From contig JAGTXK010000027.1 in the NCBI GenBank assembly GCA_019096195.1, positions 496,001 to 560,000 on the forward strand: DNA of 64,000 bases. Reading direction: 5' to 3'. This stretch comes from Boletus sp. NGJ. Lineage: Eukaryota > Basidiomycota > Agaricomycetes > Boletales > Boletaceae. This document shows, piece after piece, positions 46,511 through 59,458 of this stretch. Each line of letters opens with the position of its first letter. The first letter of the stretch is position 1. Position numbers and translations under genes: made by a program. The notes under the pieces are model-generated. The model did no database searches. It was not told the DNA's origin and worked only from the letters and a program-made list of their open reading frames with translations.

Positions 46511-47274
46511 GCGATGGTCGGTCCCCCCTTGCTATTTTCAGACACGTGAAGGTACCGATATAATCCTCCCGATCCCACAGGTGGCTAGCGACGTGGTAGA
46601 GCTTGCGGTGGAGAACTGCAGGACTGTGTTTGATGTGGCATAAACACAGGGTGGACGTTTGATCACCGCCTGCCGAGCGGGCGCGTAAGCTACCCCGCCG
46701 TTTGATATGACTCGGTCACTGCCCGTCGTCCCTAGACTCGATGACACAGGTGCAGAACGTTCAGTCCGCCAACATCGGTCGATCCTGCACGTACGCGTCC
46801 CAGTCGGAGGTGGTTGCGTACCGACTCTGGTCTGTGCACTAGGCTGGAATCATGAACACATATAGACTCGACCTGTCACCCACATGGGAACAATACACGC
46901 CAACAAAACTCCGAAAACTGGAGGACGCTCAATGGGTGCCGTATGGAAGGACAGGCTAGCGCGGAAGGAGACTGGTCATAGGAGGGTCAGGGGCTATCTC
47001 GGCGACATGTTATTGTAGAAGCCAACCCTGACCAATCAACAGAACCACAGAGACGAGGATCGTTCACGCTTACTTATCGAACTACAGCAAGTGATAATAC
47101 CGATAAAACTGAGTTGTGGGTTTAAGATAGTGCGTAATGATTCGAGATACATCGGCCAAAGTCACAATATTCTACCTAATGTTTAGAAAGAGATCCTTAT
47201 CGTACCCATTAATCCTCAGAAGCCTAGGAAGGAGGTTATAGTATAGAGCTGCATATTGTCCGAGAAGAACGAAA
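46511..47274. other. No gene recognised
   Basis: Short frames only; may include the eroded 3' end of the esterase relic and the 3' UTR of the Hsp20 gene. Confidence 0.35.
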
Positions 47275-47904
47275 TCAAGAACGCGAGACAGCGGAGTCAT
47301 CGCTAGATCCTGTAGTTCCGAATGGCACCCTCGGCCACGAGACGACGAGTAAACCATCATTCATAGCCGCTGATATTGTACTCATCTACGGGAAAAAGAT
47401 GATTATATACGTACAGGAAGGACGCGTCAGAAAAGGACTTGCCATGGTTCCCTTTGGAACATGGAGCACACGTTCGAATCGGCCGCATTTGATTTCCTTT
47501 GCGAGATACTTCACATCGCTTCCCTGGTCAGAGGGTTTCCTTGACCGTCGTTCCCCAGAGACAAGGAGAGTATCGTTCTTGTCCAGATGTACCCTGACCT
47601 CCTCTGACTTCATTCCAGGAAGCTCGAGTGTAGCAATTATGCGTGACGACGACGGGTCGTCGCATAGATCTAGCCTATGAAATCATCAGCGAGCTGGTAA
47701 ATGGTGGTTGAGTAAAGCTGCATACCTAGGCTTGTAGACGAGATTACCTTGGCGTATCCTCCTGTCCAATGCGATATTCTGCTCCTGCAGCATGCGAAGG
47801 ACGTATCTCCGGGCCAGGGCACGGTCCAACGCTCGGAAACGATCTTCTTGACTAGGATGGGAAGACACTTTGCGTGTGATTAAGGTGGTAGATGCAACGG
47901 TCAT
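47275..47904 (-). CDS. Small heat-shock protein (Hsp20, alpha-crystallin domain)
   Basis: The N-terminal exon MTVASTTLITRKVSSHPSQE is followed by an intron. Next come LDLCDDPSSSRIIATLELPG, MKSEEVRVHLDKNDTLLVSG and CGRFERVLHVPKGT, the typical alpha-crystallin strands. The next junction (47386-47442) uses a GC donor (GCAAGT) and a normal AG, joining to ISAAMNDGLLVVSWPR, the last strand with the usual I-x-A-x-M-x-DGLL pattern. It stops at 47275 after a short Ser/Asp tail; total is about 165 aa. Hsp20 proteins form oligomers that hold unfolded clients. Reading through the GC donor would instead end the protein after about 12 other residues. Confidence 0.82.
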
Positions 47905-48432
47905 GAAAAGCGACCAGGGAGTCGGGAGCTGTTTGGATGTGTGAGGGGAAGTTACGGAGGACTCGACTCATGACAGGCTGAGCTTTTATGTGGTCTGGCT
48001 GATCGGAAATGTATTAGTAATCACAAATAGTAGTGCTGCCGGAAAGGGCCGGTTGAAAGCTGTACCGTCCACAAGTCATTGTACAGGGCCTAGGCTAGTA
48101 GGAGACGATCGCCGGCTTCGAGTCACAGCCTGAGAATGGCAGTGGGGCAAGCCCGGGTATGGCGATCCACGGGACTGCGGTCGAGGCTTGGCGTAAAGGA
48201 AGGATACAAGTTTCAGCTTGTTAATTCGCGAGCGATGAGTCGAGTGGAGTAGAAGCTGCTAGAAAATGGAGAGTGGAGAGAAACAAGCGTCGTCGTCGTC
48301 GGGAATGGGTAAGTTGAATTGAATGTGAGTCATGCTTGTAGTAAGATGCCCCGTGACCTGTCACGGCAGCGTCACAGCATCGATACTCTTTCTCCGACCA
48401 CGTCTTTAGCTAGTATCGGGTTACCACCCATC
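47905..48432. other. Divergent promoter region of Hsp20 and CstF-64 genes
   Basis: No gene. I did not find a convincing array of heat-shock elements (alternating GAA/TTC), though single half sites exist. Confidence 0.4.
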
Positions 48433-50047
48433 ATGAGCAAGGTGGTCTTTGGTACGTGTACTACGTTCTCGTGACTCGTCTGACTCGGCTCATGTGGCAT
48501 AGTTGGAAACGTGCCCTACAACATGGGCGAGGAAAGTATTTTTCTACATTCTGCGCGTGTCTCGCATCCTGAATGGACCACAGGAACAGTTGATCGACGT
48601 CTTCAAATCTGTCGGTCAAGTCGTTGGCTTTAGGTGGGACTCTCACTCCATCCTCTTCATTCAAACCCACTCATTCCGCTCCAGGCTCGTTTTCGATAGA
48701 GAGACCGGAAAACCTAGAGGTTACGGTTTCTGTGAATTTGCTGGTACATTCAATCCATCTTCTCCCTTTTAAAATTTAACAGTTGTCTGACACATTCCGA
48801 CCCGTCCCCTGCGCCCATCAAAACACATACTTTGCATCAAAACATCCCCGCTCGTGTGCTTCTATCGTTCGTGTTCCCAAGACCATGAAACCGCTCTTTC
48901 TGCTGTGCGAAATCTCAACAACGTCGACGTTGGCGGCCGCCCCTTGCGAATCGATTTAGCAGATTCGGACCCTTTCCTCGAAGGCAAGACTACAGTGCGA
49001 GGCGAACTGCTAGATGGCAGTGACCCAAGAGGGCATTGGCGTGATCGTCACCGAGAGAGAGACAGAGATCGCGATCGCGACAGAGACCATTATGACCACC
49101 CTAGAGATCAAAAGTCTCAAGACCCGAGCACCTTTCTGTCGTCCCTGCCCTCCGGTGTTCCTGTACCCCCCGGGTCTACTGCTTTAGACTGCATCAGTCA
49201 GACACTCGGCACGATGAACCCAGCTCAGTTAGTGGAAGTGCTGGCACAAATGAAGGTGTGCAGCGGTTTTCAGGAACGTGTCCGAATAGTTTTGCGAATG
49301 ACGCCTCCCCTGCCACGATCGATTTCTTCTCCCCTTAGGCATTTGTGATTACGCATCCTGAGCAAGCCCGAGCGCTGTTGATTGCACATCCGCAGTATGC
49401 TTATGCGCTTTTCCAAGCGCTGCTATTGAACAAGATTGTGGATCAAGCGGTACTCCAGGTATGTGCACCTTGCGGCGTACATCGGCCGATCCGTCGAAAA
49501 GAAGCACTTTTTAAAACAAACAAAATATTGTCTGTCCGTAGCGTATGTTACAAGCGACCGTGGGTAGCAATGCACCCTCGGGACCTCCGCAGCCGCCCCT
49601 ACCTCAAATGCCAACGTATCAACAGCCACCACCTCTGCACCCAACACCACCCGTCTTGCCACCGCAGATGTCTGTCCCACCGCCGGCAGCCCCTCACATG
49701 TACCAACAGCCCCCTCACATGCCCCCGCAGCACGCCTACTACAGACCACCTCCACCACCGCAACCTGCACCACCTTCCCAAGGTTCGGTGTCCGACCTCA
49801 ATATAGATCCTGCGCAGCGCGTGAGTCCACTGCCACCCCCTTTTTTGGTGGGACGTCCTCACGTATTGTTATACAGGCCATGTTACTTCAGGTATTGAGT
49901 TTGACCCAGGACCAGATCAACGGACTGCCTCCAACGGAACGAGATGCTATTCAAGCCTTGGTATGTCACGAGGGCGTCTTTGACCAGATCCACCTGACCC
50001 ACGTCCGACGGTAGCGGAACCAGTTCATGGGCGGCATTACTGCGTGA
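48433..50047 (+). CDS. Cleavage stimulation factor 64 kDa subunit / RNA15
   Basis: Starts MSKVVF; splicing gives VGNVPYNMGEE, QLIDVFKSVGQVVGFRLVFD and ETGKPRGYGFCEFADHETAL, an RRM with both RNP motifs, then LRIDLADSDPFLEGKTT. After an RDRDRD linker comes the hinge (TLGTMNPAQLVEVLAQMKAF, HPQYAYALFQALLLNKIVDQ), a Pro/Gln-rich segment and the C-terminal three-helix domain (AMLLQVLSLTQDQINGLPPT, RDAIQALRNQFMGG). This subunit binds GU/U-rich RNA downstream of poly(A) sites in the nucleus. Intron 2 (48536-48583) leaves one base too many for a GT-AG join (see findings); all other junctions fit. It is convergent with the ThrRS gene. Confidence 0.9.
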
Positions 50048-50223
50048 AAAAAACTACCTTGCCTTTTTCTTGTCTTATTTTCTCCCGGCCCCGGAGATGA
50101 GATGAGAATGCTTAGGAAGCCGGAACGTTGGAACGTACATGCCCCGTTCCGTCCCGAGCGCCAATACTGTTTTGTCCGAACCGAGTTTTTCCTTACATTG
50201 TACCTAAACTACTCTATCAACTT

Positions 50224-53200
50224 TCACACGAGCTTATTCTCGATCCTTCGCGAGGTCTTGAGTGCGACCAGCTTGGCGGTGACCTCCTCCAGCGGCACCA
50301 TCTCTCCCTTTGATTTCGTGCCCACGTCATCCCGGTTTCGGACGTTGACCGACCGACTGTCGAGTTCCTCTTGGCCCACGACTGAAATGTAATGATGAAC
50401 TCGGGAGAGGTCCGTGAAAGAGAGTGAACGTACCCAAGAGGAAATTATATTGTGCGATTTCGCCATTGCGGATTTTCTTGGGGAGGGTATCAGCCCCATT
50501 GTCCACGTCCGCGAACAATCCCAGCTGTGACAGCTTGTCGGCAATTTCTTGCGCATACTCTTTCTAATACGGCAGAAACCCAAACCGAAAAAAGTAATTC
50601 ATGAGAGCTCCCGGAGAATGGACGACGTGACTCACGTAGGGGACCGCAACCGGAATCACAAGCACTTGGCGAGGGGACAACCAGAATGGCCTGATAACCA
50701 GGATCCCAAAAACGTTTTCAGCTCCTATGTTTCCAGGAACCCGCAGCATACGACATGACGTACCATTTGCCGCCATAGTGCTCCGTAATAATGGCGATGA
50801 ACCGTTCGAGACTTCCCAAGATGGCACGGTGAATCATCACTGGCCGCGAAGGGGGCCTGTCTGGGTTCGTCATATCCTCCGCGGAACGGTACTTGAGGTT
50901 GAACCGTTCCGGGAGTTGAAAGTCGAGTTGGATGGTCGCGCATTGGAACGATCGACGTAGGGCGTCTTTGATGTAAATGTCAATCTTGGGACCGTAGAAA
51001 GCACCATCTCCCGGGTTGATTCTCCACTGCCCAGCGTACTGCTTATCGAGGGCCTCCTTCAGTTGCTGTATCAGTCCGCGGTCAGCGTGTCATTTCTGAT
51101 GAATGGGGCAATGTAACTGACAGCTTCAGCGACATCCCAGGTCTCTACAGTTCCGAGGTAATTCTCGGGACGCGTAGATAGCTCCATCCGGAATTCGAAA
51201 CCAAACAAGCCATATACATGCTGCATGAAATCAAACAGTGCCTCGATCTCGGCGGTGATCTGCGACCGACGTCAAAAACCAGGATGTGATTACAAGGAAT
51301 GCGTCACCTGCGATGGCATACAAAACACATGCGTATCGTCTTGCATAAAACGCCGGACGCGGGTGAGACCTGTCAGCGCTCCGGATGCTTCATTCCTGTG
51401 TATGATGCCAAATTCAGCCATCCGGATCGGCAACTCTTTGTAACTCCGGTCCCGGGAGTCGAAGATGAGGCAATGACCGGGACAGTTCATCGGCTTCAGT
51501 GCCCACGTCTCTTTCTCGATATCGAGCATGAACATGTCATCCTTGTAGTTTTGCCAGTGTCCAGAGGTCTCCCACAGCTTTGAGTTGTACATGTTGGGCG
51601 AGATGACTCGCTATGATGTCAGACGAGGGGCGATGCTTCAGAGAGCGACACTCACCTTCTTGGTAGCCGCGTTTCTGATACTCTGACTGCGTCGGTTACT
51701 CAATGACCCGCGCGGAAATGACTTGAAAAAAAGGTACATACCCGCATCAACTCGAGCAACGTGTTGTAGATCCGGGTGCCATGGGGTAAAAAGAAACAGC
51801 TCCCCGGGCTGAGGTCATTGAAAAAGAACAGCTCTTGTTCCTGAGTGTGGGGTAAGTACATGACTCATAAAATCGGAATATCTCGATCGAATCTTACCCT
51901 GCCAATTTTTCGGTGATCGCGTTTCGCCGCCTCCGCCAAAAATGCTTTGTAATCCGACAGCTGTTTCTTGTCCGGGAACGAAATACCGTATACGCGCTGT
52001 AACGAATCGTTTTTTGCATCCCCTAAAAAGTAGGATGCAGAGTTCTGCCAAAAAGTACGAATCAGTCCTCCGCAAAAATCGTCAGACACGCCTCGACTGA
52101 ACCTTGGTGACCATGAACGCCTTGATCTTGCCGGTATGAGGAATGTGAGGCCCGACACACAGATCGACCATCGGCCCGCAACGGTAAACAGTGGTAGAAG
52201 AACCATCAGGAATCTTGGTCTCGATCAGGTATTTTTTGTACTTGTTGTACTGTCGTGGTCCCAATCGATCAGTGTGTCGTGCGACATGCACGGTCGTCAA
52301 CGTACGCTAAACATATCCAAGAGATTCTCCTTTGAGACGACTAATCGCTCAAACTTTTGTCTGTCCTTGACGGCGCTCTCGGCGATCTTCTCTAGTGCAG
52401 GGTAATCTGTATTGGTGACGACTCTGGACATCGCGAGTCAAAAAGCGAACTCGCAAAAAAAACCAAGGCAATGTACCTTTCGTCGATCGCCATCTCATAA
52501 AAGAAACCATCGTCCGTTGGGGGTCCGATGCAAAGATGACATCCATAATGTCTCTCGGTAGCCTCTCCGAGTACGTGCGCCGACGAATGCCAGAACACAC
52601 GTTTTCCTAAACAAACCCATCCATCGTTACCGCCAACAAAAACGACAACCCTTACCTTCCGGATGCTCGAAATCCAACAATTCGAGCTTACACGAACCCT
52701 CGAGTGGCCGCTCGAGATCCCACAAAACATCGTCAACCTAATAAAAAACACCATGGTCAGAAAACAATCCATGTTATCGCTAGACGGGTTTTTTAACGCA
52801 CTTTTGCGATCACGGCTCGTTCCGAGAGACTCTTGGATACTTCCTTGGCAACGTCCAACGGACTCGTCTCCCAACGCGTTCCTTTGCGTTCAGAGCCGTC
52901 CGTCAGGGTGATGGTGATCGGCTCCCTTGGCTGCGCTACGAACCCCGGAACGTTAATACATTCCACACACACAGCAGCAGCAGCGGCAGCACCTTTGACA
53001 AACGCGTCATACTCGACGCGCAATCGTTCAAATAAACGAATCCGTTGATCGATGTATGCAGGTGGTGGTTGAAGCTGCCGGGCATCATCATCGCCATCAT
53101 CGTGAGTATCGTCGTACATCGTCGTTGGGAGCAATCGATTCGTGTGTAGGGAGCGCTTACCTCGAGCGGGTACTGGGACGCAGTGCTCTGAGCCTTGTCC

Positions 53201-53406
53201 TTTTTCTCCTTTGGTTGTAGTTTCTTTCCCTCCACCGGACCCAGGGCTGCATGTGGGCCGTTTTGGAGTGTGGATGGCTGCGAGGACGATGCGGCGTCAG
53301 ACGACATCGTGCGTGGGTGTCGTTGCAGATGTGGGTGTGGGATGAGGACGGGCAAGATTAGGGCACGGTGCGACCTGTGTTTGGGTCGAGCGAGCAGTCG
53401 CAACAT
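50224..53406 (-). CDS. Threonyl-tRNA synthetase, with possible mitochondrial extension
   Basis: Intron joins give the class II enzyme in order. The TGS-like domain contains [20 protein letters not shown] and [16 protein letters not shown]. The editing domain has [18 protein letters not shown]. The catalytic core has [56 protein letters not shown] and [18 protein letters not shown], plus [20 protein letters not shown]. The anticodon domain ends with [20 protein letters not shown]. Two in-frame ATGs exist: 53406 gives [20 protein letters not shown], rich in Arg with no acidic residue, and 53307 gives [13 protein letters not shown], the normal cytosolic start. It charges tRNA-Thr. The VPS15 stop is 112 nt upstream on the same strand. 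Confidence 0.93.
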
Positions 53407-53517
53407 TCGACGTGACTCGATATGTTTGTCAAAAGATGTGTCTACTTTTGGACGTATCAAAAAAAAATTATTATTCCTCCTGGCACAAACAACTTAACCG
53501 ACAAAGATAAGATCAAC

Positions 53518-56500
53518 CTAATCGCCAGACCCAACCCGCCACACCTTGAGCGCCCCCGCCCGATCCCCGCTCACAATCCCCCCTCGAAAAGGTGCGTCGA
53601 TGCACGCCAGCGCCGTGATGATATCCTGATGCGACTTGAGCAGATTCTGCTGGTGGTGCGTGATCATCGACATCCGCTGCGGCGCCCGGTTGTTCTGGTT
53701 CGTCGTGCTCGGTGGTTCCACCCACGTCTCCACATGGCTCGTCACCGCTCCATTCGACGAGCGTACCGTGCTTCACACAGAGAGATAGTCAGCACCGATC
53801 TCGTGCATATCACAACTCGCCATACGCACCTATAACTCGGTCGCTCGTACTCGGGCTCCGCACTCGCTAACACAGACGTCCGCTCCACCTTGGTCACATC
53901 CCACAACCTCACCCGCCGATCCTCCGACCCAGTCACCACGAACCCCCGATTCCGATTCGAGCTAGGCACGTCCGCAGACAAATCCACAATCTCCGACCGG
54001 TACGTACCCGAGTGGCCCCCAAAATCCAGCCCAGCAAGCAACGCGCGCACATCGGGCGACGGCGCGGGTAACGAGTCGTCCCGCTGCATGCTCTGCGACG
54101 GGCCGCGGTCCCGTCGCGAAAAGCCGGTGTTGGAGTAGGCTGCACCGCCAGGATAGCGCGAATTCACAAACGCAGCGATCGCAGTGGCTGCACTCTGCTC
54201 CGCATCAACGCCAGTTTGCTCCTCGGGCTCTGGTATCGGCTCATTCGCCGTCGTCGTCGTCCGCGTGACGAAGTTCTCCACCAACACCGTCTTCTCGATA
54301 TCCCACACCTCGATCAACGTTGACGGTGTCGGCTCTGGACTGCCTTTCCACGTCTCCACCGCGACCATCACCCAGCGCCCCTTGCCTTTCGTGGGGTGCA
54401 CGGCACACTGGTGTACTCGCGCCATTCGGCCAGCACCAGACCGACCCACTTGCCAGCTCTTGAGGAGCAATCCGAATCGCTTGTCCCAGAGCGAGAGCAC
54501 CCCCGACGACGTACCCACAAGGATCCATGTCCGTTTTCGATCCACACACATACATGTGATGGAGCCAAAATGGCGGGGATTCTCTAACCGTTGTAACACA
54601 CGCATCGCCCGCAGATCCAGCGTGACAATGGCCGAATGCGTGGTCGCGTACACCAAATTCGACGCCACATCTACGTCAATCGCTCAGCACTCGCCCATCA
54701 ACGACCCACACGACCCACACACCTGTATTGAAATGAGACATGCAAGTGACGTACTCTCCAGGTGACTCGACTCTGTGTTCTCGGACGACCGACAGTTTAC
54801 CGTACTTGGGAAGCGACCCCGACGCGTTCACGTGCACGCGCACGACATGCACGCTCCCGTCCTCCGCCGCACTCGCAAAACAATGCACGCCCTCGATAAT
54901 GCATAGGCTCTTGACGCGCGCATGATGCTGCGTGTACGTATGCCGCGGTTTACTCGTCACGCTGCGCTCCAACCGCGCTGTGTCCCAAATCTTTATGCTC
55001 CCGTCGTCCGAGGCCGACACGAAGAACGCATGATCGGGGGCGACGACGAGCCCGGTGATGCAATCCGTGTGGGAGTGAAGATGGGCTACGAGCGTGGCTT
55101 CGACGCGCCGGTTACTGTTGTCCCGTCCAACGAAGCTCTGCCGTGCAGCATTCCGCCGACGGATCGGTCCCTCGTGCACGCGAGGACCGAAATCGTGTTG
55201 TAGCTCGCGGTTGTTGTCCAGATAGAGGTTCTCGACCAGGTTGTTGATCCCCACTTCCTGGCTGTCTATTTGACCATACGTCAACAAGCCAACAGAACGG
55301 GATGGGTGGCGCGTACCGTATGTAGACATTGGCTGGAGAGACGTGACGCGCGATCGAAAGGTTTGCCGGGCGACACCCGCCGTCGAGATAGGCGACGATC
55401 TCCCCGAGCGCTCTGGAGAACACTCTGAACGCATGCGTGAGGGCGCTTCGAGAACCCCAACGGCGTTCGTGTTCGACGACCCAACAGCAGGCGCAGCCTT
55501 TTGTCCGTCTGTGCTCCCAACCTGGAGTCTATGCGGCACGCGGAGCGCCGACGAATTCGTCGTCGACAGCACCGAGTCGGTCGGACTGCTGGGACGATCG
55601 TGAACTGGAGGCAGATTCGGCGGGGCGAGCGCTGACGTGGCAGCCCCTGGAAGTGAAGGCGATTGCGCAGCAGCGTGCCCGCGGGCAACGGCAGCGAGAT
55701 TGAGAGACGAACCAGAATTATTGATCGACGTGAGTCGTCGCCGCAAATCGTCCAATGCGGGCGTGTTGGAAGTGTGGTCAATGCTAGTAACCCGACTCAT
55801 CCGGGGTGTACCGAGTCGAGCCAGCATATCGCTCGAGCGGCGGGAGGAGCGCGAGAGATCAGTGGTAGAACGCGATTTGAGGAAGAGGGTTTGGGGGACG
55901 ACAGAGAGTTTCTGGAGCTCGACGTCCCCCGTCGTACGGATGATCTTCTCATAGTCGGGTTCCAATCGCAAGCGGGAAGCGAAGCTATGACTCTTGGATG
56001 AACATCAACCGCACGAGCATACACATTTGCAACATACCTCGACGCGTTGTTGGCGAGTTTGAGAATGTAATCGCGCATCGCGACGAGTTTCGCCTCGTCA
56101 GCAACAGTCATACCCAGGTTCTGTAGTTTCGACCATTGCGCCTCATCTCTGTTTTGCGATGAAAGTTGAGACAGACGACCCAACGCTGACGGGAGCACGC
56201 TTACTCCTCGGTTCTGTTATGCTTGGAAACACCGTTAGTTCCCGCCTTGCGCATAGAGATGATGCTGTCTCGTGGAGACTCGATCTTGGTTGCAGGCCTT
56301 CGTTGACTCCGCCAGAACATCGTCCGCTCCGCTTTCATGGCCCATTGAATTGCACCGTCAAAGACAGGACGGGGTAACTGTAGGATGAGCAGAAAGAAGT
56401 CAAGATCATCGTTCGACCACGTCAGATAACGCCGCATACTGGTGACTTCATAGCACCCAACAAGCTCCGCTCATCTATCTCCCTGACATCGCAACGCAAA

Positions 56501-59248
56501 AGGTGACGCAAGGAGGGGTACAGGATACACCAGACGTCGCTCGGCTGGAGATGTTTCGCAGCTGAGGCGATAAAAGCAGCCGCCCCTGGCCACGAGCACA
56601 TCAACGTGCGATGCGAAGCTGGAAAATGAGACGACGAACCTTGTCGTATCCAAACGTTGGGGTGGTAAAAGAAGCAGAGTGTCGCACTCATGAGCTCCCA
56701 TATGCGCATTTTTTGGAAAAGCCCAAGTTCGCAGAGACTGGTGAGAGCAGACAAGACACGCGCGACGACGCTCTCCTCGACGTCTGCGCTCCGGTCAACA
56801 CATCAAGACTTGCAATGGGATAGATGAGTGCACTCACCTGAGAGCGCTTGCACCATCAATGGTAAAATATACTCCTCCAAGCTTCGTCCTCCGGCACACG
56901 CAGCAACGTCGACGATGCTCTCAAAGAACGCTTGCCGGAGTAACCAATCTCGGTCATTGAGATACGTGATCATGTGGCTCAGAATGACGTCGTTGGTCTT
57001 TTGCCGACCCAAAAAGATGCAGAGCGCGCTGATATTATGCAGCACAGCACGTTTCACAATGGATGAGGGGTCCATGAGGAGTGCGGCGAGCTGTTCTTGG
57101 ATGGACAGATGCAGGTCGTACAGGGACACGTCGTAAGATACCTAGAGTCGGTGAGTCAATAAAGTCGTCGCTGGTCGCACGTGGAAACGACGCACTTCAA
57201 AGTGGACTTCGTCATATTCTTGTCTGTCGTTGTTCACTCCAGGAGCGACGCCGTGGGCTTTGAGAGTCTGGCCCATTTCGAGATACCGTAACGCAGTGTC
57301 CGCGAGGGGAGCGATACACTGCACATATGTCGCACGCACGGAGACCTCTGTGTCTTGGACGAGATACCGGACGTTTGGGATGATGTACTCGGGAAAGATG
57401 GAGACGTTCGATGGTGTGATTACGGTCACCCTCATCAGCTGCGGGCGAGTTCAGTAACCGAGTGTCGAGCGTTAGGAAGGGACGACCACCAACAATTTGC
57501 ATGAGCGTTCTGACAGCTGCGGCCCGCACGACGGCTGCTTCGTCTCGCAGCAGCTCCACGACGTACGGAACGGCACGATCCAACTTGGATTCATCAGTGA
57601 GGTGGGCACAGAGGGCCAGGAGAATGTCGAGTGCACGAATGCGGGACGAAGGCAGCGAGCAATTTCTGATGTTTGCAAGCACGAGGGAGAGGAGGATGAG
57701 CGCAGGTCCATCCTCGGCGGGGGTCGGACGGAGTGAGGGTGTGTACAATGGAATTTGCAACAAGACAGGGAAAATGTCCTGGTCTGTATTGTCAGCTGTG
57801 TCCATGACAAAACAAAGAGAGAGTGGACCTGGTGTAACTTGAGAGAGGAAGGAACGTAGTCTACTCTCACGTCTGTGACGGTGCGCTCGAGCTGTTGTGG
57901 TGGAAGGAGGTGAGGTTCGACAGATGCGTAATCCTCCCAAAGTCTGTCTATGCGACGATCGCTGTCGGTAGGGAGTGCCTCACCTGCACCTCCAACGTTA
58001 ATGGCGGACTCCTTGCTCTTGAGGGAGTTGGTGGTGGGCACTGGGGTCGGAGGAACGGTGGTGGTGGAATTGGATGAGGGAAAAAAGGGAAATGGAACGG
58101 GAAGTTCACTGATGGACGTGACGTATTCGTGGAGGAAGGAATAGAAGCATTCAGGTAAAACGTGACCTCTGGCACCCGCCAAGGCGGCGTCAAAGGTCGG
58201 ACGGGATGCAGGGTCAAGGGATATCATTTGCTGTATCATGGTCTTTTAACAGGACGTCAGTTTAGCTTTTTTTTGCGAAATTGGAGAACACTGACGCGGA
58301 TGCCATGATCTTCGATAACGGCTAGTTGGGCGTCGACGGTGTATTCGGCCTCGCGATACTTGAACAATTGACTGAGTGTGAAGAGGGGTGCGCCCTCGAG
58401 GAACATTTCTGCAATGACGCAGCCGACGCTGAAGACGTCCATTGCCTCTGTGACGGGGTGCTTGGAGTCGGGTTGGTCAATGGACCTGGACTCTTTTTCG
58501 GCCTTGTAGAAACGCTCTGGAGCGACGTAGCAGGTGCGCCTGCCGCTGGTATCGTAGAAAAAGGAAAAGTCGGAAGGATCGTCGAGGGGGAGACGGGTTG
58601 GTTTGTAGGGGGCAAAGTCGGTGAGGTATATCCAATTTGAGGAGGTGACGAGGACATTGGTGGACTTGATATCGCCGTGAGGGGTCTTTTGGATGTGAGC
58701 GAGAGAGAGGGCGGTGAGGAGCTGGTAGACGATCCATTTCTTTTCGATGACGGAGAGGAAGGGACGGGTACTTTGGGGATGGTGGGCCGAGTGAGCAGCG
58801 AGGAAAGAGAGGGACGCACCTGATGCGGTCGTAGAGGTTGCTGGCTATGCATTGGCGAATGAGATAGCCGGCCTTGTCTGTCTCTACAAAGGCCTGGTAG
58901 GTGTACACGTTTGGGATGTCCTGGAGGGCATCCCTGTCGACTGTGGGGGTGTGAATGGCGGTGAGTGGTGAAGAGGAGACGCGCACCCTTTTGCTTTCTG
59001 TGGTAGGCCGTGAGGGAGACGGAGGGGTCGTGTTTGATGAATATCTTGACGACGAGAGGGCCATTGCGGTGGCGACAGCGGACAGTCTTGAGGAAGCGGG
59101 CCTGGCCGAGGCTGTGTGGTGGGGTTGGGAGGAGTCGAGAGAGAAGGACGTGGACTGACCTCTTTTCGTATACGATGTCTGGTGTGAGCTCTGCGACAAA
59201 GGCGTCGAGTGCGCCGGTGGATCTGGAGAGGGAGTGGACATGGCCCAT
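53518..59248 (-). CDS. VPS15: VPS15, regulatory kinase-like subunit of the class III PI3-kinase complex
   Basis: The start MGHVHSLSRSTGALDAFVAE has Gly2 for N-myristoylation, as expected. The kinase domain shows LVVKIFIKHDPSVSLTAYHR and, near 58660, HGDIKSTNVLVTSSNWIYLT with DFA instead of DFG, normal for this pseudokinase-like family. CYVAPERFYKAE and MISLDPASRPTFDAAL follow. HEAT repeats run from about 57900 to 56400 (DRAVPYVVELLRDEAAVVRA, MLTYLNDRDWLLRQAFFE-like units). A Ser-rich linker precedes the WD40 propeller (ATLVAHLHSHTDCITGLVVA, VSASDDGSIKIWDTARL, GIVSGDRAGALKVWRV). The stop is at 53518. Vps15 scaffolds Vps34 and Vps30/Beclin for autophagy and endosomal sorting. Many short introns; no break seen. 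Confidence 0.92.
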
Positions 59249-59417
59249 CGGGAAGGAGTGAGAGCGTGATGGGCCATATTTGGACAGGCAGTCCAGCTAC
59301 ATGAATAAAAACCGGACAGCGGAGACGGAGTGCGGCTTGAGCTCGCTGATCTTATCGGCGTCATGTCCGTCCAGTGGCACATTCACACTGCCCGCCGCGT
59401 CGTGGCCGTCGCGCGGC

Positions 59418-59458
<41 letters not shown>

